DNA of 64,000 nt, from positions 62,001 through 126,000 of the forward strand of contig NZ_QUNS01000001.1 in the NCBI RefSeq assembly GCF_003387615.1, given 5' to 3'. How positions within the stretch are numbered: position 1 is the first letter of the stretch; each line of letters opens with the position of its first letter. The translations under genes were made by a program, and so were the position numbers. Below are positions 34,008-42,760 of the stretch, piece by piece. This stretch comes from Tenacibaculum gallaicum. GTDB taxonomy: Bacteria > Bacteroidota > Bacteroidia > Flavobacteriales > Flavobacteriaceae. The notes beneath the pieces are model-generated. The model was not told the origin of the DNA, made no database searches, and worked only from the letters and a program-made list of their open reading frames with translations.

Positions 34008-34637
34008 ATGAAAGCACACACTAAAGAAACACAAGCTACAATGACTCCTGAAAAGTCATTACAATACCTAAAAGAAGGAAATCAAAGATTTCAAAACAAC
34101 CTAAAAGCTAATCGTAATTTGTTAGAGCAAGTTAACGATACTAGAGAAGGACAATTTCCTTTTGCTACTATTTTAAGTTGTATAGATTCTAGAGTTTCTG
34201 CTGAATTAGTTTTTGACCAAGGGTTAGGAGATATCTTTAGCGCACGAATTGCTGGTAACTTTGTAAACGAAGATATTTTAGGTAGCATGGAATTTGCTTG
34301 TAAACTAGCAGGTACTAAATTGGTTGTAGTATTAGGACATACAAGTTGTGGAGCAGTTAAAGGAGCTTGTGATAATGCTAAATTAGGTAACTTAACCAAT
34401 ATGTTAAGTAAAATTAAACCTGCTGTAGAAGCCGTAACTGAACCTAAAGATGAGAGTTTGAGAAACTCCTCTAATTTAGAGTTTGTAAACAACGTTGCAG
34501 AAAAAAACGTACAATTAACTATCGATAGAATTTTAAACGAAAGTGATGTACTAGCTGAAATGCATAAAAATGGTGAAATTATGATTGTTGGAGCTATGTA
34601 TAATATTAAAGATGGTTCTGTTACTTTTTATGAATAA
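34008..34637 (+). CDS. Beta-carbonic anhydrase (first copy)
   Basis: A 209-residue beta-class carbonic anhydrase interconverting CO2 and bicarbonate. The zinc ligands are the Cys in LSCIDSRVSAE (about 59, with the D-x-R dyad) and the His and Cys in GHTSCGAVKGA (about 110-113). The N-terminal TPEKSLQYLKEGNQRF is the usual lead helix. No signal peptide, so cytoplasmic. It follows sulP and precedes a second, different beta-carbonic anhydrase, suggesting that the cell converts imported bicarbonate for carboxylases. Confidence 0.93.
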   Translation: MKAHTKETQATMTPEKSLQYLKEGNQRFQNNLKANRNLLEQVNDTREGQFPFATILSCIDSRVSAELVFDQGLGDIFSARIAGNFVNEDILGSMEFACKLAGTKLVVVLGHTSCGAVKGACDNAKLGNLTNMLSKIKPAVEAVTEPKDESLRNSSNLEFVNNVAEKNVQLTIDRILNESDVLAEMHKNGEIMIVGAMYNIKDGSVTFYE

Positions 34638-34663
34638 AAAACATCTCCTATAATTATTATTAT

Positions 34664-34701
34664 AAAGAGAATCTAAACTTAGTTTTAGGTTCTCTTTTTT
34701 T
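34664..34701 (+). terminator. Terminator between the two carbonic anhydrase genes
   Basis: AAAGAGAATCTAAAC pairs with GTTTTAGGTTCTCTTT (one irregular position), followed by T7. The second carbonic anhydrase gene therefore likely has its own promoter or depends on read-through. Confidence 0.8.
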
Positions 34702-34777
34702 ATTAACTTCGGTAATTATATTGCTTAATCCAGAAAGCAACTGTAAAAGATTCTTCCAACAAACAATTTTTATAATA

Positions 34778-35404
34778 ATGAATCTATCTAAAATTTTTGA
34801 AAACAATAAAGAGTGGGTAAAAAACAAACTATCTACCAATAAAGATTACTTTAAAAAATTAAGTGAAGGACAAAGTCCTGAATTATTGTATATAGGTTGT
34901 TCTGATAGTAGAGTTTCAGCAGAAGATTTGATGGGTTCAAGTCCTGGTGAAGTTTTTGTACACAGAAACATTGCTAATATGGTACCCGCAATTGACTTAA
35001 ATTCCGCTTCAGTAATTGAATATGCTGTTGAACATTTAAAAGTAAACCATATAGTTGTTTGTGGTCACTACTCTTGTGGAGGAGTAAAAGCTGCTATGCA
35101 ATCTGCCGATTTAGGATTGTTAAATCCTTGGTTACGTTATATCAGAGATGTATATCGCTTACACAAAGATGAATTGAATAAAATTAAAGATGAGAATGCT
35201 CGTTACGATCGCTTGGTTGATTTAAATGTGCAAGAACAATGTGTTAACCTAATTAAAACTGCCGCTGTACAAAAAGCTTATAGAGATAGAGGGTTAAAAG
35301 TACATGGTTGGGTTTTTGATATTAAAACAGGAAATCTCATCGATTTAAACATTGATTTTGAACATATCTTGGAAGACATCATGGAAATTTACCACTTAGA
35401 TTAA
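34778..35404 (+). CDS. Beta-carbonic anhydrase (second copy)
   Basis: 208 residues from ATG 34778; the frame is open further upstream only through a TTG with non-conserved residues. Zinc-site motifs: GCSDSRVSAEDLMG (Cys and D-x-R) and CGHYSCGGVKAAM (His and Cys). It resembles the Can/plant-type beta class (NMVPAIDLNSASVIEYAVEHL) more than its neighbour does, so the two are not recent duplicates. It probably works with the SulP transporter upstream. It ends in a bidirectional terminator shared with cvpA. Confidence 0.93.
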   Translation: MNLSKIFENNKEWVKNKLSTNKDYFKKLSEGQSPELLYIGCSDSRVSAEDLMGSSPGEVFVHRNIANMVPAIDLNSASVIEYAVEHLKVNHIVVCGHYSCGGVKAAMQSADLGLLNPWLRYIRDVYRLHKDELNKIKDENARYDRLVDLNVQEQCVNLIKTAAVQKAYRDRGLKVHGWVFDIKTGNLIDLNIDFEHILEDIMEIYHLD

Positions 35405-35410
35405 ATTAGT

Positions 35411-35439
35411 AAAAACGGATAACTTTTTATCCGTTTTTT
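35411..35439 (+). terminator. Bidirectional terminator between carbonic anhydrase and cvpA genes
   Basis: AAAAACGGATAA-CTTT-TTATCCGTTTTTT is a perfect hairpin that also overlaps the last two bases of the cvpA stop region. Confidence 0.9.
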
Positions 35440-35965
35440 ATATTGTTATTTTTATCTCCTCACTATTATCACTTTCCTCCTCTTCTTCTTTTATAATTGA
35501 AGGAAAAATTGTTGGAGCAATTTTTTTAACAGGCTTAAATAAGATAGATTCTTCTAAGCTCTCTTCTTTCACAAACGGAATAGTATCATTCATTTTCCCG
35601 AAAAAAATAAAAATTACGCTTAAAATTAATCCGATTTTTAAAGCTCCAAAAACACCTCCTAAAATTTTATTTAAAATTCCTAGAGCTGCAAAATCAGCTA
35701 TTTTAGTTAAAATTTTTCCTAATAAAGCTATTACTACAATTATTACCACGAAAGTTCCAGCAAAAGCCGCTAAAGAAATATACTTTTCATCCCAAGTAAC
35801 ACTGTCTTTTAACCAATCTCCTATAAAATAAGAAAAGTGTATAGCACCATAAACCCCAGCTACAAGTGCTACTAAAGAGGCTATTTCTACAAACAAACCT
35901 TTCATTAAACCACGAACAAAACCAAAAAGTAATAACGCAGCTATTATTATATCAAATGTATTCAT
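35438..35965 (-). CDS. CvpA family membrane protein
   Basis: A 175-residue protein with four membrane helices (about 3-18, 22-46, 62-86, 102-123) and the CvpA landmark pattern FDIIIAALLLFGFVRGLMKGL at the N-terminus. The C-terminal 45 residues are acidic and soluble (IKEEEEESDNSEE). CvpA homologues are required for colicin V export in E. coli, and more generally affect envelope stress and biofilm. It stands alone, with a divergent promoter toward the 118-residue gene. Confidence 0.85.
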   Translation of the reverse strand: MNTFDIIIAALLLFGFVRGLMKGLFVEIASLVALVAGVYGAIHFSYFIGDWLKDSVTWDEKYISLAAFAGTFVVIIVVIALLGKILTKIADFAALGILNKILGGVFGALKIGLILSVIFIFFGKMNDTIPFVKEESLEESILFKPVKKIAPTIFPSIIKEEEEESDNSEEIKITI

Positions 35966-36014
35966 TGTTGTTTTCTGAAATTCTAAATTAACGAGACTTT
36001 ATAGAAAAACACAG

Positions 36015-36022
36015 CAAAATTA
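36015..36022 (-). promoter_or_regulatory. -7 promoter box (TAATTTTG) of cvpA
   Basis: Exact TAnnTTTG on the minus strand, 49 bases before the cvpA ATG. Confidence 0.45.
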
Positions 36023-36064
36023 ATTATGTGTGTAGATACTATACAAATATACATAACTCATTCC

Positions 36065-36072
36065 TATCTTTG
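36065..36072 (+). promoter_or_regulatory. -7 promoter box (TATCTTTG) that fixes the start of the 118-residue gene
   Basis: Exact TAnnTTTG match 19 bases before ATG 36092. The open frame begins at 36026, upstream of this box, so the upstream start would not be transcribed from it. Confidence 0.55.
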
Positions 36073-36091
36073 CTTTTTTCAAAAAGCACAA

Positions 36092-36448
36092 ATGACAAAA
36101 GAAACCAACTTAAAAGAAAAATGGGATTTTCTAATAACTCAGTTATCAGAACAATTCGCAGATGGTGACGATCTTAATATCGACGGAGTTATCTACTTAA
36201 TTGGTGTTCAAGAATTAGGACAAGGACACCGTAAGTTTAAGAAAGATGAGAAAGTCAATCTTATGCATATTGCTATTTGTAAGTTATTGGAACCTTACGG
36301 ATACTATGAGTTTGATTTTTTTGATGATGAAGGATGGCCACATTATAAGACTCTAACTGAATTACCTAACCTAAAGCCAGGTGAACAGTCAGTTTTAATG
36401 AAAGAAGCCATAATTAATTATTTTGAGATAATTAACTTTTTTGATTAA
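36092..36448 (+). CDS. Conserved-looking acidic cytoplasmic protein, unknown
   Basis: 118 residues from ATG 36092, chosen because an exact promoter box precedes it. No signal peptide or membrane segment. The sequence is acidic and has several ordered-looking motifs (DGVIYLIGVQELGQGHRKFKKDEKV; YGYYEFDFFDDEGWPHY in outline) suggesting a compact fold. I recall similar hypothetical proteins in Flavobacteriia but no function. Its last four bases overlap the convergent SDR pseudogene. Confidence 0.7.
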   Translation: MTKETNLKEKWDFLITQLSEQFADGDDLNIDGVIYLIGVQELGQGHRKFKKDEKVNLMHIAICKLLEPYGYYEFDFFDDEGWPHYKTLTELPNLKPGEQSVLMKEAIINYFEIINFFD

Positions 36449-37239
36449 GTAACGCTTAACTTCCGAATCATTTTTGACAACAACTTAGGAAAAAAGCGTT
36501 TGGTATATACACCTAATTTTTCCTTTGCTCCAGCTATATAAACTTCTTCTTTTTTATTTTTTATCGCTTTTAGCATCAATTCGGCAAACCTATCTGGATC
36601 TATACCATTTACCGTAGCTGAGTCCATTTTATTTTGAGGAGTTCCATTTCCTGTTAATGCATTTCTTGACACATTAGTAGTTACAAACCCGGGGCAAACC
36701 AAAGTAACAGCAATATTATCATTATAATGTTCTGCTCGCAAACTGTCAAAGAAACCATGCAAAGCATGTTTAGTTGCTGCATAGGTAGAACGCAGTGGAG
36801 TTCCTATTTTTCCAACAATACTTGTAGTTACAACAAAATGTCCCGATTTATTTTCAATAAAATGAGGCAATAAAGCTTTTGTTAAAGCTACAGTTCCTAA
36901 ATAATTATATCCATCAAACGTTTATCAACTTTTATCGAAGTGTCTTTCACCAACGATCGTTGGCTTAATCCCCCATTATTTACTAAAACATCAATGCTAC
37001 CAAAAAACGAAACCGCTTTGGTTACCTTATCAGTAAGCTTTTCATAATCTTCTAAATCCAAAGGTAAAACCATAACTTTTTCTGGATATTTACAAAGTTT
37101 TTTCACTTCTCTTAAAAAGCTTTCATTTCTTGAAGATATAATTAACTTTGCTCCATAATTAGATAACTTAACTGCTAGAGATTTGCCAATTCCTGAAGAA
37201 GCTACCGGTTACCCAAAATATTTGTTCTTTAAAGTTCAT
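36445..37239 (-). pseudogene. SDR family oxidoreductase broken by two single-base frameshifts
   Basis: Read from ATG 37239 the protein begins MNFKEQIFWVTG, then an extra base near 37203 shifts the frame inside the TG-x3-G-I-G cofactor motif; without it the text reads VTGASSGIGKSLAVKL. The middle part (37202 to about 36906) is in the second frame and holds VDVLVNNGGLSQRSL-like sequence. Near 36905-36908 one A is missing (GATATAATTATTTAGG), which ends the second frame; restoring it gives MDINYLGTVALTKALL and returns to the first frame, with the catalytic S and YAATK. The repaired product is about 265 residues, typical of classical SDRs. Either a decayed gene or sequencing errors. Confidence 0.85.
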
Positions 37240-37362
37240 GTTTTGAAACAATTAAATAAATGTTTCTAAAATACATAAGAAAAAATAAAAACGGTACACT
37301 TCTTGGATAGAAGTTCGCAAATGACTAGTTTTAAAACCTTATTAATAACCCTTTAAAACATT

Positions 37363-38742
37363 ATGATGAAAAAATTACTGGCTCTATTAATATTCACCAC
37401 ATCACTTGTAAATGCACAGTACACTGTTAAAGGTACTATGACCCCTCCCGACAAAGGAGATTGGGTTATTTTATATAAAATTGAAGGAGCGAAACAAAAG
37501 TTTCTTGCAAATACTACAATTAAGTTTGATACTGTTGCAATAAGTGGTGAAAAACAAGTTTTAGGAAAGTTTAGTTTTGAACTACCTAACACCGCAAATT
37601 CTGGGGCCTATAGAGCTACCTACAGAAATTCTGGTGCTGGCTTTGTTGATTTTTTCTTTAATAAAGAAAATGTTGAATTCGTTTTCAATCCAAGGTATCC
37701 TGATCAATCAGTTCTTTTCACTAGCTCTAGAGAAAACAAGTTATACAGTGAATACTTACAAGCATACAATGCTGTGCAAAAAAAGATAGATTCATTACAA
37801 GCTTCTTATATCGAAACTAAATCAAAAGACACAAAAAAAGCTTATAAAAAAGAGCTTAAGAAACTAGAAGACGTACAAGAAACGTATGAAAATAAGTCTG
37901 AAGGAATGTTGGTAAATAGCTTTATAACAGCTTCTCATCGTTACAACTCATCCAATCCTCACGATAATGTACAAGATTATTTATCTGCTACTAGTGAAAA
38001 CTTTTTTGAACATATCGATTTTAAAAGTGATAAGTTATATAATTCTTCTTTTTTAATTGATAGAATTAACGACTACGTTTTCTATTTAAACTATTCTGAA
38101 GATAAAGATGTTCAACAAAAACTAATTAAAGAGTCTATTACTAAAGTTATGAAGAAAATTTCTTCTGACAAATTAGAAAAAGCGGTTATCGATTATTTAA
38201 TTAGTGCACTTACTGATAAACGTAACGGACCAATTGTAGATTGGATGTTTGCTGAATATTACGATAAGCTTCCTGCTAAAGATCAAGATGCTGATTTTAA
38301 AAAGGAAAAATTAGATATATTACTTGCAACTGTAGGTAGAGTAGCTCCTGACTTTTCTTGGAAAGAAGGAAATGAAGAATATAAATTATCTACATTAAAC
38401 GATGGCAATAAGTATTTATTAGTATTCTGGAGTACTGGTTGTCCACACTGTGTAAAAGAAATTCCAGAACTTTATAAATTTATGCAAAGTCATAAAGAAG
38501 TATCTGTAGTTTCTTTTGGTATTGAAAATGAAGAGAATGAATGGGATGAGTTTGTTAAAAACTTACCAGGATGGCACAATGCAATAGGAACACATCCTGA
38601 GTATAAATTTGATAACGAAACAGTAAAAAAGTATAACCTACTTGGCACACCTTCTTATTTTGTATTAGACAAAGACAAGAACATTATTGCTATGCCTGAT
38701 CATGAAGAGGATGTAGAAAAATACTTTAGTAGTGATAAGTAA
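37363..38742 (+). CDS. Thioredoxin-like TlpA-type disulfide reductase, exported
   Basis: 459 residues (ATG 37363 or the adjacent ATG 37366). Signal peptide ends at about residue 19 (LVNAQ). The N-terminal region (about 20-115: YTVKGTMTPPDKGDWVILYK) fits the DUF4369 domain common in Bacteroidota thiol-disulfide proteins. A long helical linker follows. The C-terminal AhpC/TSA-thioredoxin domain (about 323-459) carries WSTGCPHCVKEIPEL with active-site C-P-H-C, and the cis-Pro in LLGTPSYFV. The role is periplasmic disulfide reduction or cytochrome-c maturation-type chemistry; the partner is unknown. A terminator follows. Confidence 0.9.
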   Translation: MMKKLLALLIFTTSLVNAQYTVKGTMTPPDKGDWVILYKIEGAKQKFLANTTIKFDTVAISGEKQVLGKFSFELPNTANSGAYRATYRNSGAGFVDFFFNKENVEFVFNPRYPDQSVLFTSSRENKLYSEYLQAYNAVQKKIDSLQASYIETKSKDTKKAYKKELKKLEDVQETYENKSEGMLVNSFITASHRYNSSNPHDNVQDYLSATSENFFEHIDFKSDKLYNSSFLIDRINDYVFYLNYSEDKDVQQKLIKESITKVMKKISSDKLEKAVIDYLISALTDKRNGPIVDWMFAEYYDKLPAKDQDADFKKEKLDILLATVGRVAPDFSWKEGNEEYKLSTLNDGNKYLLVFWSTGCPHCVKEIPELYKFMQSHKEVSVVSFGIENEENEWDEFVKNLPGWHNAIGTHPEYKFDNETVKKYNLLGTPSYFVLDKDKNIIAMPDHEEDVEKYFSSDK

Positions 38743-38763
38743 TTACTAGTGTAAATAACATAA

Positions 38764-38793
38764 GAAAAGCTCAACAAATTTGTTGAGCTTTTT
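38764..38793 (+). terminator. Bidirectional terminator between TlpA-type and yraN genes
   Basis: AAAAGCTCAACAAA/TTTGTTGAGCTTTT is a perfect 14-bp inverted repeat with T5-C-T6 to the right and A-rich sequence to the left. Confidence 0.92.
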
Positions 38794-38798
38794 CTTTT

Positions 38799-39158
38799 TT
38801 AAAAGAATAAAAATGCATCTTCAATATGTTCAATTACAAATTCGTTTTGTTGTTTAATAACAGCGATAATATCAAACCGTATTTCTACATCTAAGTCCTT
38901 TTCTGTTACATAATTATCTATAGCTGTAACTAATAGTTTTATTTTCTTCGGGTTCACAAAATCTTGTGGATTCCCAAAGTAAGCTGTTGATCTTGTTTTA
39001 ACTTCAACAACAGCTAAAGTCTCCCCATTTTGAGCAATAATATCAACTTCAGCTTTTTGAAATCGATAGTTTTTTTCAACAATAATATATCCTTTTTTAA
39101 CAAGATAGTTTATTGCTAATTGTTCTCCCTTCTTACCAAGTTCATTGTGTTGTGCCAT
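38799..39158 (-). CDS. YraN family protein (UPF0102, endonuclease-fold)
   Basis: A 119-residue protein of the UPF0102/YraN family with a PD-(D/E)XK-like core. GKKGEQLAINYLVKKGY leads, then AEVDIIAQNGETLAVVEVKTR, in which D, E-x-K are the putative catalytic residues, then FGNPQDFVNPKKIK. The length is typical. The function is unproven; the fold suggests Holliday-junction or other DNA cleavage. It is divergent from the DUF2892 gene across 39 bases. Confidence 0.92.
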   Translation of the reverse strand: MAQHNELGKKGEQLAINYLVKKGYIIVEKNYRFQKAEVDIIAQNGETLAVVEVKTRSTAYFGNPQDFVNPKKIKLLVTAIDNYVTEKDLDVEIRFDIIAVIKQQNEFVIEHIEDAFLFF

Positions 39159-39197
39159 TTAAAAACTTATATTTGAGCAACCTTAAATCTTTGTATC

Positions 39198-39404
39198 ATG
39201 AAAAAAAACATGGGAAACACAGACAAAGCTATTAGAACTTTAATTGCTCTAATAATAGCAGCTCTATCTTATTTTGAGTTTATTACAGGTGTTCTTGGTA
39301 ATGTTTTACTCATAGTAGCAATTATACTTTTAGTCACTAGTTTAGTTAATTTTTGCCCGCTATATAAGTTGTTAGGAATAAATACATGTAAAACAAAAAA
39401 CTAA
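39198..39404 (+). CDS. DUF2892 family inner-membrane protein
   Basis: A 68-residue protein: MGNTDKAIRTLIA followed by two closely spaced membrane helices (about 13-29 and 33-49) and the C-terminal CPLYKLLGINTC. This is the DUF2892 (YgaP C-terminal-like) pattern, with the conserved NxGxxDRxxR-type start here written MGNTDKAIR. Family members are often near sulfurtransferases, but none is here. The end overlaps the stop of the S66 peptidase gene by four bases (convergent). Confidence 0.85.
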   Translation: MKKNMGNTDKAIRTLIALIIAALSYFEFITGVLGNVLLIVAIILLVTSLVNFCPLYKLLGINTCKTKN

Positions 39405-40387
39405 TTAAACTCTACCAAACATTCCTTATTTTTACTTATCGATAATTTAACTTCTCTACCCATTATCAATGCTCTATTATCTGGTTCGTGACCAGCCGGA
39501 AAATTAAATAGCACAGGAATATCCTTAGGAATAACCTCTAAAATTAACTGTTCTATTGAGCTCCCCCACGGTGTTGTGTTTCTTTTAATCTTGGTCATAT
39601 CACCAACAACAATAGCTTTAACGTTTTTAAAATACCCTGCACGTTTTAAACTTTGCAACATTCTATCAATTGAGTACTTATATTCACCTATTTCTTCAAT
39701 AAACAAAACTTTTTCATCTGTAGAAATTTGACTATCCGACCCTAACATAGAAGCTAAAATAGCAATATTACCACCTACTAACTCACCTGAAACCCTTCCT
39801 ACTCTATTCTTGTTTGAAGTAGCAACTTTATAACTTAATTTTTCTCCAAACAATGCTTTTTTAAAAGTTGCTATGGTTTGTGCTATTTCTTCTGCTTTTT
39901 CTTCCATACTCGTACCCATCATTGCATGTAAAGTTTCAACACCCAAATTATGAATGTGATTATGAAACGCTGTAATATCAGAATACCCAACAACCCACTT
40001 TGGATGTTTTTTAAACTCAGTAAAATCTAGTTTATCTAAAATTCTCACAGAACCATATCCGCCTCGTGCACTCCAAATAGCCTTAATATTCGGATTATCT
40101 AATGCATCTTGAAAATCTTGACATCGTTCGTCATCAGTACCCGAAAAATGATTATTCTGATTAAACATATGTTTTCCATACACTACTTTTAACCCCCAAC
40201 TTTCTGCTAATCTTTTAGCTTTATCAATTGTATGCTTACGGTTTTTTAAAATTCCAGCAGGAGCAACAATTGCAATCGTATCTCCTTTTTGCAAATATGG
40301 TGGTGTAGTTAACTTCATAGTTTCATTTTGCGCATAGACTGATGTAATTATCAGTATAAAAAATAAGGTAAAAATTCTTTTTTCCAT
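39401..40387 (-). CDS. LD-carboxypeptidase (peptidase family S66), exported
   Basis: 328 residues from ATG 40387 (a TTG lies two codons earlier). Signal peptide ends around YAQN, so it acts in the periplasm, unlike cytoplasmic LdcA of E. coli. The domain begins PPYLQKGDTIAIVAPAG. The nucleophile is the Ser of GYSDIT; the Glu of IEEIGE and the His of FPAGHEPDN complete the S66 triad. It trims the terminal D-Ala from tetrapeptide stems or related peptides in wall recycling. Divergent from metG. Confidence 0.9.
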   Translation of the reverse strand: MEKRIFTLFFILIITSVYAQNETMKLTTPPYLQKGDTIAIVAPAGILKNRKHTIDKAKRLAESWGLKVVYGKHMFNQNNHFSGTDDERCQDFQDALDNPNIKAIWSARGGYGSVRILDKLDFTEFKKHPKWVVGYSDITAFHNHIHNLGVETLHAMMGTSMEEKAEEIAQTIATFKKALFGEKLSYKVATSNKNRVGRVSGELVGGNIAILASMLGSDSQISTDEKVLFIEEIGEYKYSIDRMLQSLKRAGYFKNVKAIVVGDMTKIKRNTTPWGSSIEQLILEVIPKDIPVLFNFPAGHEPDNRALIMGREVKLSISKNKECLVEFN

Positions 40388-40471
40388 AAACAAGTCTCTT
40401 TTCTTGATCTTAAAAGTCTAAAATCCATCAAATGTACCTAATTTATAACAGTATAAAAAATTGCTTTTTCG

Positions 40472-40479
40472 TACTTTTG
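40472..40479 (+). promoter_or_regulatory. -7 promoter box (TACTTTTG) of metG
   Basis: Exact TAnnTTTG match ending 23 bases before the metG ATG. Confidence 0.55.
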
Positions 40480-40502
40480 CGCTTTAATTTTAGTAGAAAA
40501 AC

Positions 40503-42557
40503 ATGAGTACACCAAAAAGATATACAATTACAGCAGCATTACCTTATACAAATGGCCCAATCCATATTGGACATTTAGCAGGGGTGTATGTTCCTGGAGA
40601 TATTTATGCGCGTTATCTGCGTCAAAAAGGAAAAGACGTAGCCTATATTTGTGGTTCTGATGAACATGGAGTTGCAATACCAATGCGTGCTAAAAAAGAA
40701 GGTGTTACTCCACAGGATATTATTGATAAATATAACGGAATCATTAAAAAATCATTTGAAGATTTTGGAATTTCTTTTGATAATTATTCACGTACTTCAG
40801 CTGAAATTCATCATAAAACAGCTTCTGATTTTTTCACAAAATTATATAACGATGGTGAATTTATTGAAGAAGTTACGCAACAACTATATGACGAAGAAGC
40901 GAATCAGTTTTTAGCGGATCGATTCGTTATTGGTACCTGCCCTAAATGTGGAAATGAAGAAAGTTACGGAGATCAATGTGAAAAATGTGGGACAAGTCAT
41001 AATGCTACAGATTTAATTAATCCTAAATCAGCTATTACTGGAAATGTTCCTACCTTAAAAGAAACTAAACATTGGTTTTTACCTTTAGATAAACACGAAG
41101 CTTTCTTACGCGAATGGATTTTAGAAGGACATAAAAATGATTGGAAACCTAATGTATTAGGGCAATGTAAATCTTGGATTGATGACGGACTACGTCCTCG
41201 TGCAGTAACCCGTGATTTAGATTGGGGAATTCCTGTTCCTGTTGAAGGTGCTGACGGAAAAGTGTTATATGTTTGGTTTGATGCACCAATCGGGTACATT
41301 TCTTCTACCAAAGAATGGGCAGAACGAGAAGGCAAAAATTGGGAGGACTATTGGAAAAAAGACGATACTAAATTAGTCCACTTTATTGGTAAAGATAATA
41401 TTGTATTTCACTGTATTATTTTCCCTGCAATGTTAAAAGCACACGGAGACTTTATTTTACCAGAAAATGTACCAGCTAACGAGTTTTTAAACTTAGAAGG
41501 AAATAAATTATCTACTTCTAAGAATTGGGCAGTTTGGTTACACGAATATTTAGAAGAATTTCCAAACCAACAAGATGTGTTACGTTATACTTTAACAGCC
41601 AACGCACCTGAAAATAAGGATAATGACTTTACTTGGAAAGACTTTCAAGCAAAAAACAACAATGAGTTAGTTGCTATTTTTGGGAATTTTATTAATCGTG
41701 TTGTGGTATTAACAAACAAATACTATAATGGAGTGATTCCTGCTGCTGGTGATTTATCGGAAGTTGATAAAGATACCTTAGAGCAATTAAAAGAATTCCC
41801 TAACATTATTGCAAAATCTATTGAGCGTTATCGTTTTAGAGAAGCTTCTCAAGAACTAATGAATTTAGCTCGTTTAGGGAATAAATATTTAGCTGATGAA
41901 GAGCCTTGGAAGGTGATTAAAGTTGATGAGGAACGTACTAAAACCATTATGAATGTTGCCTTGCAAATCGCAGCTGGTTTAGCGGTAGTATCAGAACCTT
42001 TTTTACCATTTACTTCAACAAAGTTAAAATCAATTTTAAATATTGATAACAATCTTTCTTGGAATGATGTTGCTGAAAAAGACATTCTCTTAGCCGAAAA
42101 CCATCAAATTAACAAAGCGGAATTATTGTTTTCTAAAATTGAAGATGCTACAATTCAAACTCAGTTAGACAAATTAGAAGCTACCAAAAAAGCAAACGAA
42201 GCAGCTAACAAGGTAGCAGAACCTCAAAAGGATACTATTGAATTTGACGATTTTACAAAAATGGACATTCGAGTAGGAACTATTGTTTCGGCTGAAAAAG
42301 TGGCTAAGACAAAAAAACTACTGAAACTTACCGTAGATGTAGGTATTGATACCCGTACCATTGTTTCTGGAATTGCTGAAAGCTTTAAACCAGAAGATAT
42401 TATTGGTCAGCAAGTATCTGTACTATGTAATTTAGCTCCAAGAAAATTACGTGGTGTAGAGAGTCAAGGAATGATTTTAATGACAGATACTCCTGATGGT
42501 AAATTAGCTTTTGTTCAACCTTCTGAAAAGGTGAATAACGGAGAGTTTATTGCTTAA
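40503..42557 (+). CDS. metG: Methionyl-tRNA synthetase
   Basis: A 684-residue class I synthetase. The HIGH-type motif is [11 protein letters not shown] (about 17-27). The zinc knuckle [18 protein letters not shown] lies at about 146-163, and the KMSKS-equivalent is NKLSTSKN (about 336). The C-terminal 115 residues ([18 protein letters not shown]) form the tRNA-binding/dimerisation domain, so this is the long dimeric form. The final codons (positions 42499-42556) have a degenerate copy at 45258-45315, beyond the next gene. A terminator-like hairpin follows the stop. Confidence 0.96.
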   Translation: MSTPKRYTITAALPYTNGPIHIGHLAGVYVPGDIYARYLRQKGKDVAYICGSDEHGVAIPMRAKKEGVTPQDIIDKYNGIIKKSFEDFGISFDNYSRTSAEIHHKTASDFFTKLYNDGEFIEEVTQQLYDEEANQFLADRFVIGTCPKCGNEESYGDQCEKCGTSHNATDLINPKSAITGNVPTLKETKHWFLPLDKHEAFLREWILEGHKNDWKPNVLGQCKSWIDDGLRPRAVTRDLDWGIPVPVEGADGKVLYVWFDAPIGYISSTKEWAEREGKNWEDYWKKDDTKLVHFIGKDNIVFHCIIFPAMLKAHGDFILPENVPANEFLNLEGNKLSTSKNWAVWLHEYLEEFPNQQDVLRYTLTANAPENKDNDFTWKDFQAKNNNELVAIFGNFINRVVVLTNKYYNGVIPAAGDLSEVDKDTLEQLKEFPNIIAKSIERYRFREASQELMNLARLGNKYLADEEPWKVIKVDEERTKTIMNVALQIAAGLAVVSEPFLPFTSTKLKSILNIDNNLSWNDVAEKDILLAENHQINKAELLFSKIEDATIQTQLDKLEATKKANEAANKVAEPQKDTIEFDDFTKMDIRVGTIVSAEKVAKTKKLLKLTVDVGIDTRTIVSGIAESFKPEDIIGQQVSVLCNLAPRKLRGVESQGMILMTDTPDGKLAFVQPSEKVNNGEFIA
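42499..42556 (+). repeat. Direct repeat copy A: functional 3' end of metG
   Basis: These 58 bases encode the last 19 residues of MetG. They match 45258-45315 at 51 of 58 positions without gaps. See the pseudogene entry there. Confidence 0.85.
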
Positions 42558-42584
42558 AATCCACGAAACACACATACATATATA

Positions 42585-42612
42585 AAATCTCACTAAGAAG
42601 TGAGGTTTTTCT
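42585..42612 (+). terminator. Terminator after metG
   Basis: AAATCTCACT-AAGA-AGTGAGGTTTTT: an 8-10 bp stem with one T-G pair, followed by T5-C-T7. Confidence 0.75.
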
Positions 42613-42760
42613 TTTTTTATAAACATACTTCAAATCCTTACCACCTATTACAAAGCACTTTAAAACCACAACCTCATTAAATTTAAAATTCATCTTATAA
42701 ACACATTTAACTTAAGGCATAATTTTTGAGATATTTCGAACTTATTACTAAAAAAGTTAC

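Noticed and set aside
34091..34492. 133-residue minus-strand frame inside the carbonic anhydrase gene
   Set aside because: Antisense shadow of a highly conserved gene; no ribosome site or promoter.
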